Notes: generated by a model not told the origin, from the letters alone. A DNA stretch of 64,000 bases from Rhodococcus erythropolis NBRC 15567 (GCF_001552595.1 NZ_BCRM01000002.1:62001-126000); one strand, 5' to 3'. Positions 25,552-36,897 are shown, counted from the first letter of the stretch. Translations and numbers: made by a program.

Positions 25552-26427
25552 ATGCCCACAATTCCCGTGCTCGACTCGACTGTGGCCTACCGCTCGTGCG
25601 GAGACGGAACACCCTTCGTACTTATCCACGGGAACCCCACATCCTCCTACCTGTGGCGAAACATCCTCCCGCAGATAGGAAATCTCGGCCAAGCGCTTGC
25701 CCCTGACCTCATCGGAATGGGCGCGTCGGGCAAACCGCCAATCGACTACGGTTTTCTCGACACCGCCCGTTACCTCGACGCATGGTTCGACCAGATGGAG
25801 CTCGACGACGTCGTACTCGTCGGACACGACTGGGGCGGGGCACTTGCACTGGACTGGGCTGCCCGCCATCCCGAACGCGTTCGAGGTGTTGCCTTCTTCG
25901 AAACGATCCTCCGTCCGATGACCTGGGACGAGCACTTCCCGGGAGACGCACGAGCGCGGGTCGAGGCCCTGAGAGCTCCCGGCATCGGCGAGACCAAGGT
26001 ACTCGACGAAAACTTCTTCCTCGAAATTGCGCTTCACAGAACAGTTCTCGGAGAACTGTCCGAAACCGATGCCGAAACCTATCGCGCCCCTTACCCCTCG
26101 CCGGAGAGTCGCCGGCCCCTTCTCGAGTGGCCACGGTCCTTCCCCGTCGAAGGAAGTCCCGGCGACGTGAATGCACGAGTGGCGGCGTACAGCGATTGGC
26201 TCGCAGAAAGCAGCGAGGTACCCAAACTCCTTCTCACCTTCAGCGGCCCCGCCGAACTTCTCATGATCGGACCTGACGAAGTCGCGTGGAGCCGATCGAA
26301 TATCGCAAACCTCGAGGTGAAACAGTGCGGTCCCGCAGGACATCTCGCCCCCGAGGATCAGCCTGCGGCCATCGCGGCGGCGATCACCGAATGGACACAG
26401 CGGCAACACTGCTTCAGCCGCGACTGA
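25552..26427 (+). CDS. Haloalkane dehalogenase (alpha/beta hydrolase, DhaA-like)
   Basis: This 291-residue protein closely follows the HLD-II pattern: HGNPTSSYLWRNI (halide-binding Asn28), GHDWGG with nucleophile Asp93 and halide-binding Trp94, catalytic acid Glu117 in FFETILRP, and base His264 in AGHLAPEDQP. These enzymes hydrolyse C-halogen bonds to alcohol and halide in the cytoplasm. It is somewhat shorter at the N-terminus than Rhodococcus DhaA, and the cap region differs, so its substrate range may differ too. A GAGGAG site precedes the ATG. A MarR gene is divergent. Confidence 0.88.
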   Translation: MPTIPVLDSTVAYRSCGDGTPFVLIHGNPTSSYLWRNILPQIGNLGQALAPDLIGMGASGKPPIDYGFLDTARYLDAWFDQMELDDVVLVGHDWGGALALDWAARHPERVRGVAFFETILRPMTWDEHFPGDARARVEALRAPGIGETKVLDENFFLEIALHRTVLGELSETDAETYRAPYPSPESRRPLLEWPRSFPVEGSPGDVNARVAAYSDWLAESSEVPKLLLTFSGPAELLMIGPDEVAWSRSNIANLEVKQCGPAGHLAPEDQPAAIAAAITEWTQRQHCFSRD

Positions 26428-26595
26428 AGTGGGACCGTCGCCACGTTCTCTGAGCGCCGGTTTCCCCGACCCATGCGGTAGCGATCCAGACGGTGCTCCG
26501 AAATATGGGACCGACACCACCTCCGCCGGATTTGTCCGATATAACTAACTGGCGAGTACGCCGGTTGGGACGAGGTCGAGAACGAGGGGGCGTGT

Positions 26596-27234
26596 GTGGT
26601 GAACGAGGACGGGTTGGGGCGAACGTCGGGATCGGGGGCTCCACACCGGGTGGGCGGCTTTCTTTATCACCGCAACGGCGACCGGTGGGAGTGGTCGGAC
26701 GAAGTCGCACGGATTCACGGATACGAACCCGACCAAGTGGCTCCGACGACGGAATTGATGCTCGCGCACAAGCATCCCGACGACCGAAGACACGTTGCCC
26801 AGACACTCCATGCCATCCGCACTTCAGGCGGCCCGTTCAGCAGCCGCCACCGCATCATCGACACCGCAGGGGACACTCACTCGGTAATCGTCGTCGGCGA
26901 CAGCGTCGTGGACGAGTCGGGTGCTGTGGTCGGCAGCTCAGGCTTCTACATCGACGTCACCGAAACCCTGGACAGCACGGTGAAAGCATCTGTCGACGTG
27001 CTGGTCAACGAAATCACTGCTTCTCGCGGGGTGATCGAGCAAGCCAAAGGCATGCTCATGGTGATCTACGGAATCTCTGCCGATCGAGCTTTCGACATCC
27101 TCGTGTGGCGTTCGCAGGAGACCAACGTGAAACTCAGGGATGTTGCCGAGCAGTTGATAGTTCGCACGCTGGACGATTTCCGGGTCCCGACACTTCTGCG
27201 GACCCGGTTCGATCACTTGCTGTTACAGGGTTGA
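26596..27234 (+). CDS. PAS-ANTAR domain RNA-binding antiterminator regulator
   Basis: This 212-residue protein has a PAS domain at about 20-120 (WEWSDEVARIHGYEPDQVAP, HPDDRRHVAQTLH, FYIDVTETLD) and a C-terminal ANTAR domain at about 135-195 (SRGVIEQAKGMLMVIYGISA, then AFDILVWRSQETNVKLRDVA). ANTAR proteins bind paired RNA hairpins and prevent termination. The PAS domain senses redox, light or a ligand. Two adjacent GTG codons could start it. No partner kinase or target operon is adjacent. Confidence 0.87.
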   Translation: MVNEDGLGRTSGSGAPHRVGGFLYHRNGDRWEWSDEVARIHGYEPDQVAPTTELMLAHKHPDDRRHVAQTLHAIRTSGGPFSSRHRIIDTAGDTHSVIVVGDSVVDESGAVVGSSGFYIDVTETLDSTVKASVDVLVNEITASRGVIEQAKGMLMVIYGISADRAFDILVWRSQETNVKLRDVAEQLIVRTLDDFRVPTLLRTRFDHLLLQG

Positions 27235-27360
27235 ACTTCTAACCCGGCTGAACCACGAACTGGGAGATGCTTAAGGCGGTTCCCGTGGCTGGCTGCTCAA
27301 CCTCGAGGAACCTCGCCCGCATTGATTCCGGGACGGTCCGATGCGGCCTATCCCCGTTGT

Positions 27361-27385
27361 TACCCAACGCGGAGTAAAAGGAAAC
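27361..27385 (-). promoter_or_regulatory. SigF-type promoter match of unclear target
   Basis: Minus-strand GTTT, a 16-nt spacer and GGGTA lie at the 3' end of the 48-aa gene and point toward the ANTAR gene's 3' end. A 27-codon frame starting near 27319 (MRARFLEVEQPATGTALS) could be its product, or the match may be chance. Confidence 0.25.
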
Positions 27386-27531
27386 TACTTGTCGTCAGAC
27401 TTCTTCTCGGAGGTCTCCTCGACCAGTTCAGGCGCCTGTTCTCGAGTTGCCATTCCGCCGTCGCCGCCCTTGTCCACGGGCCCTGGGTGCCCACCCTTGG
27501 GCGACTGGTCGTTGTTGTCTTTCTCGGTCAT
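27385..27531 (-). CDS. Small acidic hydrophilic protein
   Basis: This 48-residue frame reads MTEKDNNDQSPKGGHPGPVD and ends VEETSEKKSDDK. It is strongly charged, Gly/Asp/Glu-rich and likely disordered. It has no family I can name, although such short acidic proteins are common in rhodococci. The ribosome site is weak (GGGG). It sits alone between the ANTAR and dehydrogenase genes. Confidence 0.55.
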   Translation of the reverse strand: MTEKDNNDQSPKGGHPGPVDKGGDGGMATREQAPELVEETSEKKSDDK

Positions 27532-27716
27532 GCGGTCATCCCCGTCATTTGGTCCTGTCAGTCATACGGCGTGCGGCCTTTCAGGAGCCTCGGCCCGCCT
27601 CCCTCTCAATCTAACGCTCTCAGCACTTCCCGCAACCCTCACCGGTTTTGTTTGCATTTCAGCGCTTTCGGGCAGGTGACTGCGAACAGCATTTCCGCGA
27701 TGAGAGGTCGATCCCA

Positions 27717-28904
27717 GTGCGCGCAGTGACTTGGCAAGGCAAACGAAAAGTAAGCGTCGATACGGTTCCGGACCCGAAGATCGTCGAACCCAGTGACGCG
27801 ATCATCAAGGTCACCACGACGAATATCTGCGGATCCGATCTGCACCTGTACGAGACTCTGGGTGCGTTCATGAATGCCGGCGACATTCTCGGTCATGAAC
27901 CGATGGGCATCGTCGAAGAAGTCGGCTCGGAAGTCACGAATCTCGAGATAGGCGACCGCGTCGTGATCCCGTTCCAGATCTCGTGTGGCAACTGTTTCAT
28001 GTGTGATTCGAGCCTCTACACACAGTGCGAGACGACTCAGGTCCGCGATCAGGGAACGGGCGCAGCGTTGTTCGGCTTCTCCGAGCTGTACGGCTCGGTG
28101 CCAGGCGGGCAGGCCGAGTACCTTCGAGTACCGCAAGCACATTTCACACACATCAAAGTTCCCGAAGGTCCCGCGGATTCGCGATTCGTCTACCTCTCCG
28201 ACGTGCTTCCCACAGCCTGGCAGTCGGTTGAATACGCCGACATCCCGCCGGGTGGGTCCGTGACCATCCTCGGTCTCGGACCGATCGGTGACATGGCGGC
28301 CCGCATCGCTCACCACAAGGGATTTCGAGTAATCGGCGTGGACCGTGTACCCGAACGCCTTGCACGCCTTGCCGAACGCGGGATCGAAACCCTCAATCTC
28401 GACGACTACGGCAGCAAGATCGGTGACGCAGTCAGAGATGCGACGAACGGCCGTGGAACCGATTCGGTGATCGATGCTGTCGGAATGGAAGCTCACGGGT
28501 CTCCGATCGGAAAGCTCGCGCAGCAGTTCGTCGGACTCCTTCCCGATGCTCTTGCCGCGCCTGCGATGCGTAACGCAGGAATCGATCGACTCGGTGCGGT
28601 CTATTCGGCCATCGACATCGTTCGGCGCGGGGGGACGATTTCTCTGATCGGTGTATACGGCGGCATGGTTGATCCACTGCCGCTGATGACTATGTTCGAC
28701 AAGCAGATTCAGCTCAGGATGGGTCAGGCGAACGTCAAGAAGTGGGTAGACGACATCATGCCTTTGCTCACTGATGACGACCCACTCGGCGTCGACACCT
28801 TTTCCACTCATCAGCTGCCGCTCGATCAGGCGCCACACGCCTACGAGATCTTTCAGAAAAAGCAGGAAGGCGCGGTCAAGATCCAACTGAAACCGCACGG
28901 GTAA
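27717..28904 (+). CDS. Zinc-dependent medium-chain alcohol/formaldehyde dehydrogenase
   Basis: This is 395 residues from GTG 27717 (GAGAGG upstream). Catalytic zinc ligands are Cys38 (CGSDLH) and His60-Glu61 (GHEP). Structural zinc cysteines are 90, 93, 96 and 104. The NAD-binding GLGPIGDMAARIA is near 190. The long insertion and wording match the glutathione-independent formaldehyde dehydrogenase-like branch of the MDR family. It leads a rightward set with SRPBCC, TetR and SDR genes. The substrate could be an aldehyde or secondary alcohol. Confidence 0.87.
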   Translation: MRAVTWQGKRKVSVDTVPDPKIVEPSDAIIKVTTTNICGSDLHLYETLGAFMNAGDILGHEPMGIVEEVGSEVTNLEIGDRVVIPFQISCGNCFMCDSSLYTQCETTQVRDQGTGAALFGFSELYGSVPGGQAEYLRVPQAHFTHIKVPEGPADSRFVYLSDVLPTAWQSVEYADIPPGGSVTILGLGPIGDMAARIAHHKGFRVIGVDRVPERLARLAERGIETLNLDDYGSKIGDAVRDATNGRGTDSVIDAVGMEAHGSPIGKLAQQFVGLLPDALAAPAMRNAGIDRLGAVYSAIDIVRRGGTISLIGVYGGMVDPLPLMTMFDKQIQLRMGQANVKKWVDDIMPLLTDDDPLGVDTFSTHQLPLDQAPHAYEIFQKKQEGAVKIQLKPHG

Positions 28905-28954
28905 TAATCAGCACCGCTTCCATCCACGTTCGACAGAAAGAAACTGAAACCGAA

Positions 28955-30888
<1,934 letters not shown>

Positions 30889-30932
30889 GGCAGGGATCCG
30901 TTCCCGCCTGAACCTGCGCATTCCGAACGTCC

Positions 30933-31418
30933 TCAGGCAGATACCAACGTCTCCCTGATTGCATTCGGAGAACTCAACTTTCGCAGGCGCTGCAGCGCAC
31001 GATGCAGGTCGAGTGACACCTGGTCGGTCGTACGGGCGAGCGATGTTGCCGTCGCCTCACTGTCGAGGCCGACGATCAACCGCAACACCAGGACATCGCG
31101 TTCGACAACCGGGAGCGCTGTTGGAGGCGGGAGCGGCCCACTGCTGAACCGGTCGGATGCCGCCCGAGCAATCGCGACGCTTGTACTCACGTACAGCAGG
31201 CGCAGGAAAGGCTGATTCGCCGCCGATCCGTCACAAACTGCCGTGAGAACAGAGATGCATGCAGCATCCGCGGCGGAGTCGGAGACGGCCCGATCAAGCT
31301 CGGCGCGGCACCGCAGCACAACCATCGGGCGAAACACTGCGTACAAATCGGTCATGGCTTCATGGCTACCGCTCCGTGCCGCGGCGGCCAACATCTCGAG
31401 CGAGCCTTCCTGCAACAT
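30933..31418 (-). CDS. Sigma-70-like (ECF-type) small protein
   Basis: This is 161 residues from MLQEGSLEMLAAAARSGSHE (ATG 31418). The longer frame (31538) has an Arg-rich unrelated start. It shows a region-2-like part (HEAMTDLYAVFRPMVVLRCR) and a C-terminal region-4-like part (ERDVLVLRLIVGLDSEATAT, VSLDLHRALQRLRKL). The linker is short, and the -10 and -35 recognition helices are degenerate, so it may be a diverged sigma factor. No anti-sigma gene is adjacent. The ribosome site is weak. Confidence 0.62.
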   Translation of the reverse strand: MLQEGSLEMLAAAARSGSHEAMTDLYAVFRPMVVLRCRAELDRAVSDSAADAACISVLTAVCDGSAANQPFLRLLYVSTSVAIARAASDRFSSGPLPPPTALPVVERDVLVLRLIVGLDSEATATSLARTTDQVSLDLHRALQRLRKLSSPNAIRETLVSA

Positions 31419-31465
31419 GGGCTTACAATCTCTCTCGACCCGAAATTCGTCGTGTAGCCGGGGGA

Positions 31466-31804
31466 TCAGCTGGATCCGAACAGTCCGGCGAAGGGGTTCA
31501 CTGTCGGCGCGGGTGCCTGATCTTGCCGGCCTTGCCATTGGTTCTGATTGCCCCAGTCGTTGCCCTGATTCCAGTTACCACCCTGGTTCCAGCCGCCGTT
31601 TCCACCATGGCCCCAATCGTGCGAGTGATCGCCCCCCTGATCTCCGTACCAACTGTTATCGGCCTGTGTTACATCATGATTCACAGTATCTGCCGAGGCC
31701 GGTGCGGCGAGCACGGCAATGGGTACGGTCAATACCGCCCCCGTCACCGCGAGCTTGGTCCAGAAGTACTTCCTACGTTGTTCCGGTGCGGATAGTCGTG
31801 TCAT
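31466..31804 (-). CDS. Secreted Gly/Asn/Trp-rich low-complexity protein
   Basis: This is 112 residues from ATG 31804 (GAAGGGA upstream). A signal peptide of about 38 residues ends APASADT. The mature part is a low-complexity Gly/Asn/Trp/Gln/His stretch (WGHGGNGGWNQGGNWNQGND) closing with PTVNPFAGLFGSS. It is likely an extracellular or wall-associated, poorly structured protein. Function is unknown. Confidence 0.75.
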   Translation of the reverse strand: MTRLSAPEQRRKYFWTKLAVTGAVLTVPIAVLAAPASADTVNHDVTQADNSWYGDQGGDHSHDWGHGGNGGWNQGGNWNQGNDWGNQNQWQGRQDQAPAPTVNPFAGLFGSS

Positions 31805-32089
31805 GATCGATCCCTTCTCCGAAGATTTCTCCAGACTCTCTCTGGCTGTCCCGAACGGGGCACACACCAGTGAAGTCCCGCATCCTGGCCGTCCACTGGC
31901 ACAACCCTGGCAGATTCCTGGCAGGGCTGACTTCAAACCGAACGCCTTGCACTACACAATGTTCCGATGCCGGCTCGTTGTTGTTCGCGCCCCAGTTCCG
32001 ACCGTTCCGTTCCAGGCGGCAAGGGGTCGCTCGGGCGTAAAGTCGAGAGGGTTCGGCTCAGTCGTCCAGAGCGGAAGGACACCCAGAAA

Positions 32090-32977
32090 ATGCGGAGCGA
32101 TGGAGATACGTGGGACATCGTCAGTAGCGTCGGACTCACCGCGCTTGCAGTGGCGACCTTCCGCGCATTGGAAAGCGCCCGCTCGGACGCGATCATCGAA
32201 GACAAGTTCGCATCGTGGTTCGTAGAAGCTGCAGCGGAGCCGCATTTCACAGCTCTTCTGAAAGATCCGGCACTCCTCGACGACACACCCTTCGGCGGTT
32301 TCATGGGATTGCGAACCAGGTTCTTCGACGAATTCTTCTTGTCGTCAACCGAATCCGGAGTAGAGCAGGCGGTAATCGTTGCGGCGGGGTTGGATTCGCG
32401 TGCGTACCGGCTGGATTGGAACTCAGAATCCACAGTGTTCGAAGTAGATCAACCAAAGGTATTGGAGTTCAAAGCCGAAGTGCTCGCGGCGCGCGACGCC
32501 CAGCCGAAAACTGATCGACGCACTGTGCCTACGGATCTGCGCAACGACTGGCCGGCTGCGCTCGCGGAGGCCGGTTTCGATCCGAAGGAACCTACTGCAT
32601 GGTCCGCAGAAGGCCTGCTCGCTTATCTCCCCGGCCCGGCCCACGACGCCCTGTTCGAGCGGATCGACGAACTCTCGGCCACTGGTAGTCGGTTGGCAGT
32701 GAACGACTTTCCGGCCGGCACGGACCCGAAGAAGCTGGCGACCATCAGATCCAAGTACTTTGCCGAGAACCCGTTCGGAGACCTGGACATTTCGCAACTG
32801 TTCTACAGCGACAAACGATCCGATCCCGGCCGGTGGCTCACTGAACACAATTGGACCGTCCGACGCTTCAGCTCGGTGGAGTTGGCAGATCTGTACGATC
32901 GCCGGATTCCTGATCTCCCCGAAGAGATCGCCGCACTGTCGACGCAGCCTTCTTTCCTGGCCGCGACCAAGAACTAA
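32090..32977 (+). CDS. SAM-dependent methyltransferase, leucine carboxyl methyltransferase-like (TIGR00027 family)
   Basis: This is 295 residues from ATG 32090, with GGAAGGA upstream. It carries the family SAM motif VIVAAGLDSRAYRLDW and the following VFEVDQPKVLEFK, plus SAEGLLAYLPGPAHDALF. This family is expanded in mycobacteria and rhodococci. Substrates are mostly unknown, with polyketide or lipid O-methylation proposed for some. It is a single gene, facing away from the secreted Gly-rich protein. Confidence 0.87.
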   Translation: MRSDGDTWDIVSSVGLTALAVATFRALESARSDAIIEDKFASWFVEAAAEPHFTALLKDPALLDDTPFGGFMGLRTRFFDEFFLSSTESGVEQAVIVAAGLDSRAYRLDWNSESTVFEVDQPKVLEFKAEVLAARDAQPKTDRRTVPTDLRNDWPAALAEAGFDPKEPTAWSAEGLLAYLPGPAHDALFERIDELSATGSRLAVNDFPAGTDPKKLATIRSKYFAENPFGDLDISQLFYSDKRSDPGRWLTEHNWTVRRFSSVELADLYDRRIPDLPEEIAALSTQPSFLAATKN

Positions 32978-33161
32978 CTCGGGCAGTCCTCACGAAAGTT
33001 ACTCGGGTGCAGCATTTCTCCGTTTTGTCCAGCTTCACTATGCGTGTCACCACGACAAGTAGTTGACGGTACTCGAGGATGAACCGATTCAGTACTTCAG
33101 GCTGAGTACGTCTACACCTCAGACGGACGCGCGCCGAAGAGAACGCTGATGAAATGAGTCC

Positions 33162-34569
33162 ATGAAACTCGAACACACACGCAGGAAGAGTCGCCCGCTC
33201 ACGCTGGTGGCACTTGCCTCCGCAGCGGTATTCGCCCTCGCCGCATGTACTTCCGGGCCGGATTCTGCACAAACTTCGGACAACAGCACAAAGGTCTCCG
33301 CCACCGAGACACCCACGACAGTCACGATCCCCGACAGCCCCGTCGGCAAGCAGATCAGCTGGCTTCTCAGTGCGTTCAACACGAGCGCGCCATTGCCCCA
33401 CGAAGAAATCGCCGAGCACTTCGGACCCACCGCACCAGTTGTCCTGACGCCTGCGGACTTCGACTCCATCCGAGCCGGACAGCCCTGGACAACAGTGAAT
33501 TACAAGGGAGGCGATACCGACGGCACCGTTTCCATCACCAGTACCACCGGCGGCGCGTTCGACATAAACGTCGTCGTCGACGGCAGCGGGTTGGTCCTTG
33601 GAATGGCGATAACACCGACCAAAGACGATCATGTGCCTGCCGCATCGTGGCAAGAGCTCGAGGCAGCTGTCAAAGCACTTCCCGCGCCGACGAACTTGAC
33701 CGTCACCGAGGTCACCGGCGGAAAGAACGCCGAAGTCTTCGGTGTCGGCGACACCTCACCACAGCCCACAGGGTCAACGATCAAGCTGTACGTTCTCGGC
33801 GCGGTCGCGACGGCTGTCCAGAACGGGACACTCTCGTGGGATCAGAAGCTCACCATCACCGACGACCTCAAGTCGATGCCCGGCGGGACAATGCAGGACC
33901 TGCCGTCGGGAACCGAAGTCACGGTCCGGGAGACCGCCGGCAAGATGATCTCGATCAGCGACAACACCGCCACCGACATGCTGATCGCTGCTGTCGGGCG
34001 CGAGCAGGTCGAGGCCGAATTCGCCCCGATGGGCATGGCGGATCCTTCGCTCAACATTCCACTGAAGCCGACCCGCGCACTGTTCCAACTCGGCTGGGGC
34101 AACGACGGCGCACAACGTATCGCCTGGCGCGACGGAACCCCCGGACGAGCGTCGAGCAATACTGGCGGCACTACCTGGCGGCCTGGTGGACATCCCGGCG
34201 TCAGCATTCACCACCCCCGCATGGCCTTTCGACATCGACTGGTTCGCCTCGCCCGCCGACCTGCGTGCCGCGTTGGTCTCGTTGCAAGAGATGGCGAAGA
34301 CCGAGAGCGGTGCACCGGTTCGAGACATACTGGCCGAAGATCCGGCGCTCGGTGACGAGTCCGCGAAATGGTTCACCTACGGCGGATTCAAGGGCGGCAG
34401 CTCCATCGGGGTCCTTGCGGGTGCCTACTACGTGGAACACGACGATCGCGCCTGGGTCGTCACCATGCAAACTCACGGTGACGACGCTGCCCTGGTTGCC
34501 GATCCGGCTCTGTACTTCGATCCGGTCGACGACGCGATGCTCCTGATCCAGAAGGATGCGACCAGCTAG
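33162..34569 (+). pseudogene. Beta-lactamase-fold serine hydrolase lipoprotein, disrupted by a +1 frameshift
   Basis: The first frame (33162 onward) has a lipobox with Cys29, the SxxK motif STIK at 205-208 and an SDN triad at 266-268. It keeps good coding sense to about 34138. It then loses similarity and would run out at 34355. The correct reading continues in the next frame (PDERRAILAALPGG..., KGGSS as the third motif) to 34569. Deleting one C from the five-C run at 34138-34142 joins them into a 468-residue protein. It is either a recent pseudogene or a sequencing error. The intact form would be a penicillin-binding/class A-like hydrolase on the outer membrane face. Confidence 0.8.
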
Positions 34570-34635
34570 AACGATAGAAGGTTGAGATTTCGCGACAGTC
34601 TCCGACTGGGTTGACAGATGAGGTCCGGACACAGA

Positions 34636-34679
34636 GAAGCCGCTGTGCTTCCAGTGTCATCCGGATGCACAGCGGCTTC
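34636..34679. terminator. Bidirectional hairpin terminator
   Basis: Perfect 13-bp arms GAAGCCGCTGTGC and GCACAGCGGCTTC with an 18-nt loop lie between the serine hydrolase gene and the stop of the minus-strand 33-aa gene. Confidence 0.75.
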
Positions 34680-34687
34680 GCCAAGTC

Positions 34688-34789
34688 TTAGCCCGTGGGG
34701 GGCTCGGTCTCGTCCGACGAGAATCCGTCGAAGAATGCGATGACCTTCTGAAGAAGTGCCGCGATGTCGAAATCTTCCAAGCTACCCAT
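34688..34789 (-). CDS. 33-residue acidic amphipathic peptide
   Basis: The frame reads MGSLEDFDIAALLQKVIAFF and ends DGFSSDETEPPTG. A good AAAGGA ribosome site lies about eight bases upstream, and a terminator follows the stop. The N-terminal two thirds would form an amphipathic helix and the tail is acidic. There is no signal peptide. Size and character recall the very short PorA/PorH-type peptides of corynebacteria, but this is analogy only. A long AT-rich leader region lies upstream. Confidence 0.6.
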   Translation of the reverse strand: MGSLEDFDIAALLQKVIAFFDGFSSDETEPPTG

Positions 34790-35657
34790 TGCGTTCGTCC
34801 TTTCGTTTAACACTGGAGGATGAAACGTGCATCTTGCAATTTCCAATGTAAAGCATGAAAAGCATTATTTCTCGACCACGTGGCACTTCGGTTGCAAATA
34901 CCTCACCCAGCAAGATATGAGCAAATCACCGCAAATAACAGCTCCCACCCGCAATATTTCCACTTTCCACAACCCATTAAATTCCCTAATTCGCAAGTGG
35001 GTAAATCTTGAGAAAAATTCCCGGACGCGTCGATCACGAAAAATCCTCCTGGTGAAACTCTCAATCCAAGACCACAAGGCAGAGGAAGTTGCGACACGGA
35101 TGACACGCAGTTTTCCCGCTTCCAAGAGGCGCCATCCACATACATGGTGGGCATTCGGCGGCGATAACGAACCGTTAGCAACACAATCCCAGGCACTTTC
35201 TCCCACCTTCTGACTTTCCCCCATGACCACTGGATATTCTCGCAGATGAAACGCAATACCAGTTCGAAAATTTCATATCTTCAGTGGATACTGTGCACGC
35301 GATTAACTGATCAAATGTCTGTTGACTCACCGAGTCCCCACACTTCGCCAGAACTTCACATCCGAATGCTGGACGTTAGTTTAGATGGGTTCGCATTTCT
35401 CGCAATCTTCCCGATAAAGGCGGCCCCACGGATAAACCGCGACTGCACCGCCGCAGGCCGCCAGGTCACGATCCGCGCCTCGACGAAGGTCGCGCAGGCA
35501 CCCTCGCACGAGGGTGAAATCGGGGGTGAAACATGCCCGGAGGTCTCGTTTTGCCGAGCCCGACACAGTACGTTTTCCCAGGCACGCCAGTCCCCAGATT
35601 CATACGGTGTGCAAGGGCTCGTTGACGCTTCCGAGATGTTGGCAAGACCGACCACGG
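34790..35657. other. AT-rich gene-poor region
   Basis: About 870 bp with clearly lower G+C than the surroundings, from the 33-aa peptide start to the hairpin at 35658. Frames of 117-158 codons exist on both strands but have no family resemblance, poor codon use and no consistent ribosome sites. It may be a long regulatory leader or a remnant of transferred DNA. Confidence 0.5.
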
Positions 35658-35684
35658 GCCCCGTTCTCCCGACGAGAACGGGGC
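35658..35684. promoter_or_regulatory. Strong hairpin upstream of the YbdK-type ligase
   Basis: 11-bp arms GCCCCGTTCTC and GAGAACGGGGC flank a 5-nt loop, 46 bp before the start at 35731. It could be a terminator of leftward or rightward transcription or an attenuator. Confidence 0.45.
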
Positions 35685-35730
35685 TTCCTCGGGTCGGTTT
35701 CCGCCTTCGACCGACCGGGTAGACGCGAGC

Positions 35731-36897
35731 ATGGGCGCCGCCACCTGCTCGACCGGATCCACCGCTGGCCGCTACGAATCGACGCCCCCGACCGTCGGCG
35801 TCGAAGAAGAATTCATCCTCGTCGACCCGACATCCTGGCTGCCGTCCACCGACAATGCCGCGGTTGCGGAAACCGCGTCGACACTCGGTTTGGATCTTCA
35901 GCTCGAGTTGTCCCGCTGCCAAGTCGAGACCAACTCTCCCGTGTGCCAGAGCATCGACGAACTCCGAACCCACTTGATCGACATGCGTCGGCTCGCGGCG
36001 AAAGCGGCCGAGTTGAACGGCTGCAGGCTGTTGGCCGTCGGCGCACCGCTTTCGGGGCCTTCGCGTTTCGAGATCAGCGACTCCCCTCGCTACCGCCAGA
36101 TGGGCGAACACTTCGGCGCCCTCGCCGCTGAACAAAGTATCTGCGGTTGCCACATCCATGTGGGCGTCGCTGATCAAGTAGAGGCCGTGCAGGTCTGCAA
36201 TCACGTGCGCATCTGGTTGCCTGCCCTGCTGGCACTGAGCGCCAACTCCCGTATCCACCAAGGAGTCGACACCGACTTCGCGAGTTGGCGGGCGATCCAA
36301 TGGTCCCGGTGGCCCGTCGCCGGGCCGCCGCCGTACTTCGAGGCCGCCGGGGACTTCGACACCGCGGTCGCGAAGATGGTGGATTGCGGCGTGATGCTCG
36401 ACAAGCGGATGGCCTACTGGGATATCCGGCCTTCCTGCCACCTACCGACCGTCGAGATCCGGGTCTGCGACGTTCAGCCGACGGTCGACGACACCGTATT
36501 GCTTGCAGCACTTGTGCGCGCGCTGGTCGCCACTGCACTGCGCGCCGTCGAACGAGGAGTCGTCGCTCCGCGCACTTCCCTCGAGAACCTCCGCCTCGCA
36601 ACCTGGGTGTCCGCGAAGGAAGGCGCCCTGGGAGCGTCGATCGATCCGGTTACCACACAAAGAATTTCGGCCACGGAACAGTTGCACCGACTCCTGATCC
36701 ATGTCCGTGACTCCCTCGACGAGACAGGCGAGTACACGAGCGTGGAATCAGCACTACGCGACAAATGCGTGACCGGCGGCGGCAGCGACTGGCAACAGCG
36801 GACGCTTCGCGAGGTCTGCCTGCGGGAACTGATCGCACGTGCGATTGAGCGCACCGTCCCGACTGGCACGGATACGCATGACGGGCCGACCCCCTGA
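35731..36897 (+). CDS. Carboxylate-amine ligase, YbdK/glutamate-cysteine ligase 2 family
   Basis: This 388-residue enzyme has the GCS2/YbdK N-terminal motif TVGVEEEFILVDP at about residues 21-33 (Glu cluster for metal/ATP), CGCHIHVGV near 136-144 and a C-terminal WDIRPSCHLPTVEIRVCD. Members join glutamate to cysteine or other amines using ATP; YbdK itself is a weak glutamate-cysteine ligase. Rhodococci use mycothiol, so the in vivo product may differ from gamma-glutamylcysteine. It is adjacent to and convergent with a DUF6131 gene. Confidence 0.85.
   Translation: MGAATCSTGSTAGRYESTPPTVGVEEEFILVDPTSWLPSTDNAAVAETASTLGLDLQLELSRCQVETNSPVCQSIDELRTHLIDMRRLAAKAAELNGCRLLAVGAPLSGPSRFEISDSPRYRQMGEHFGALAAEQSICGCHIHVGVADQVEAVQVCNHVRIWLPALLALSANSRIHQGVDTDFASWRAIQWSRWPVAGPPPYFEAAGDFDTAVAKMVDCGVMLDKRMAYWDIRPSCHLPTVEIRVCDVQPTVDDTVLLAALVRALVATALRAVERGVVAPRTSLENLRLATWVSAKEGALGASIDPVTTQRISATEQLHRLLIHVRDSLDETGEYTSVESALRDKCVTGGGSDWQQRTLREVCLRELIARAIERTVPTGTDTHDGPTP

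Noticed and set aside
34827-35256. Frames of 117-128 codons on both strands in the AT-rich region
   Set aside because: They overlap each other, have atypical composition and no domain pattern or consistent ribosome site.
35246-35722. 158-codon frame before the YbdK-type ligase
   Set aside because: No recognised domain, it spans a strong hairpin, and codon use is unlike neighbouring genes.
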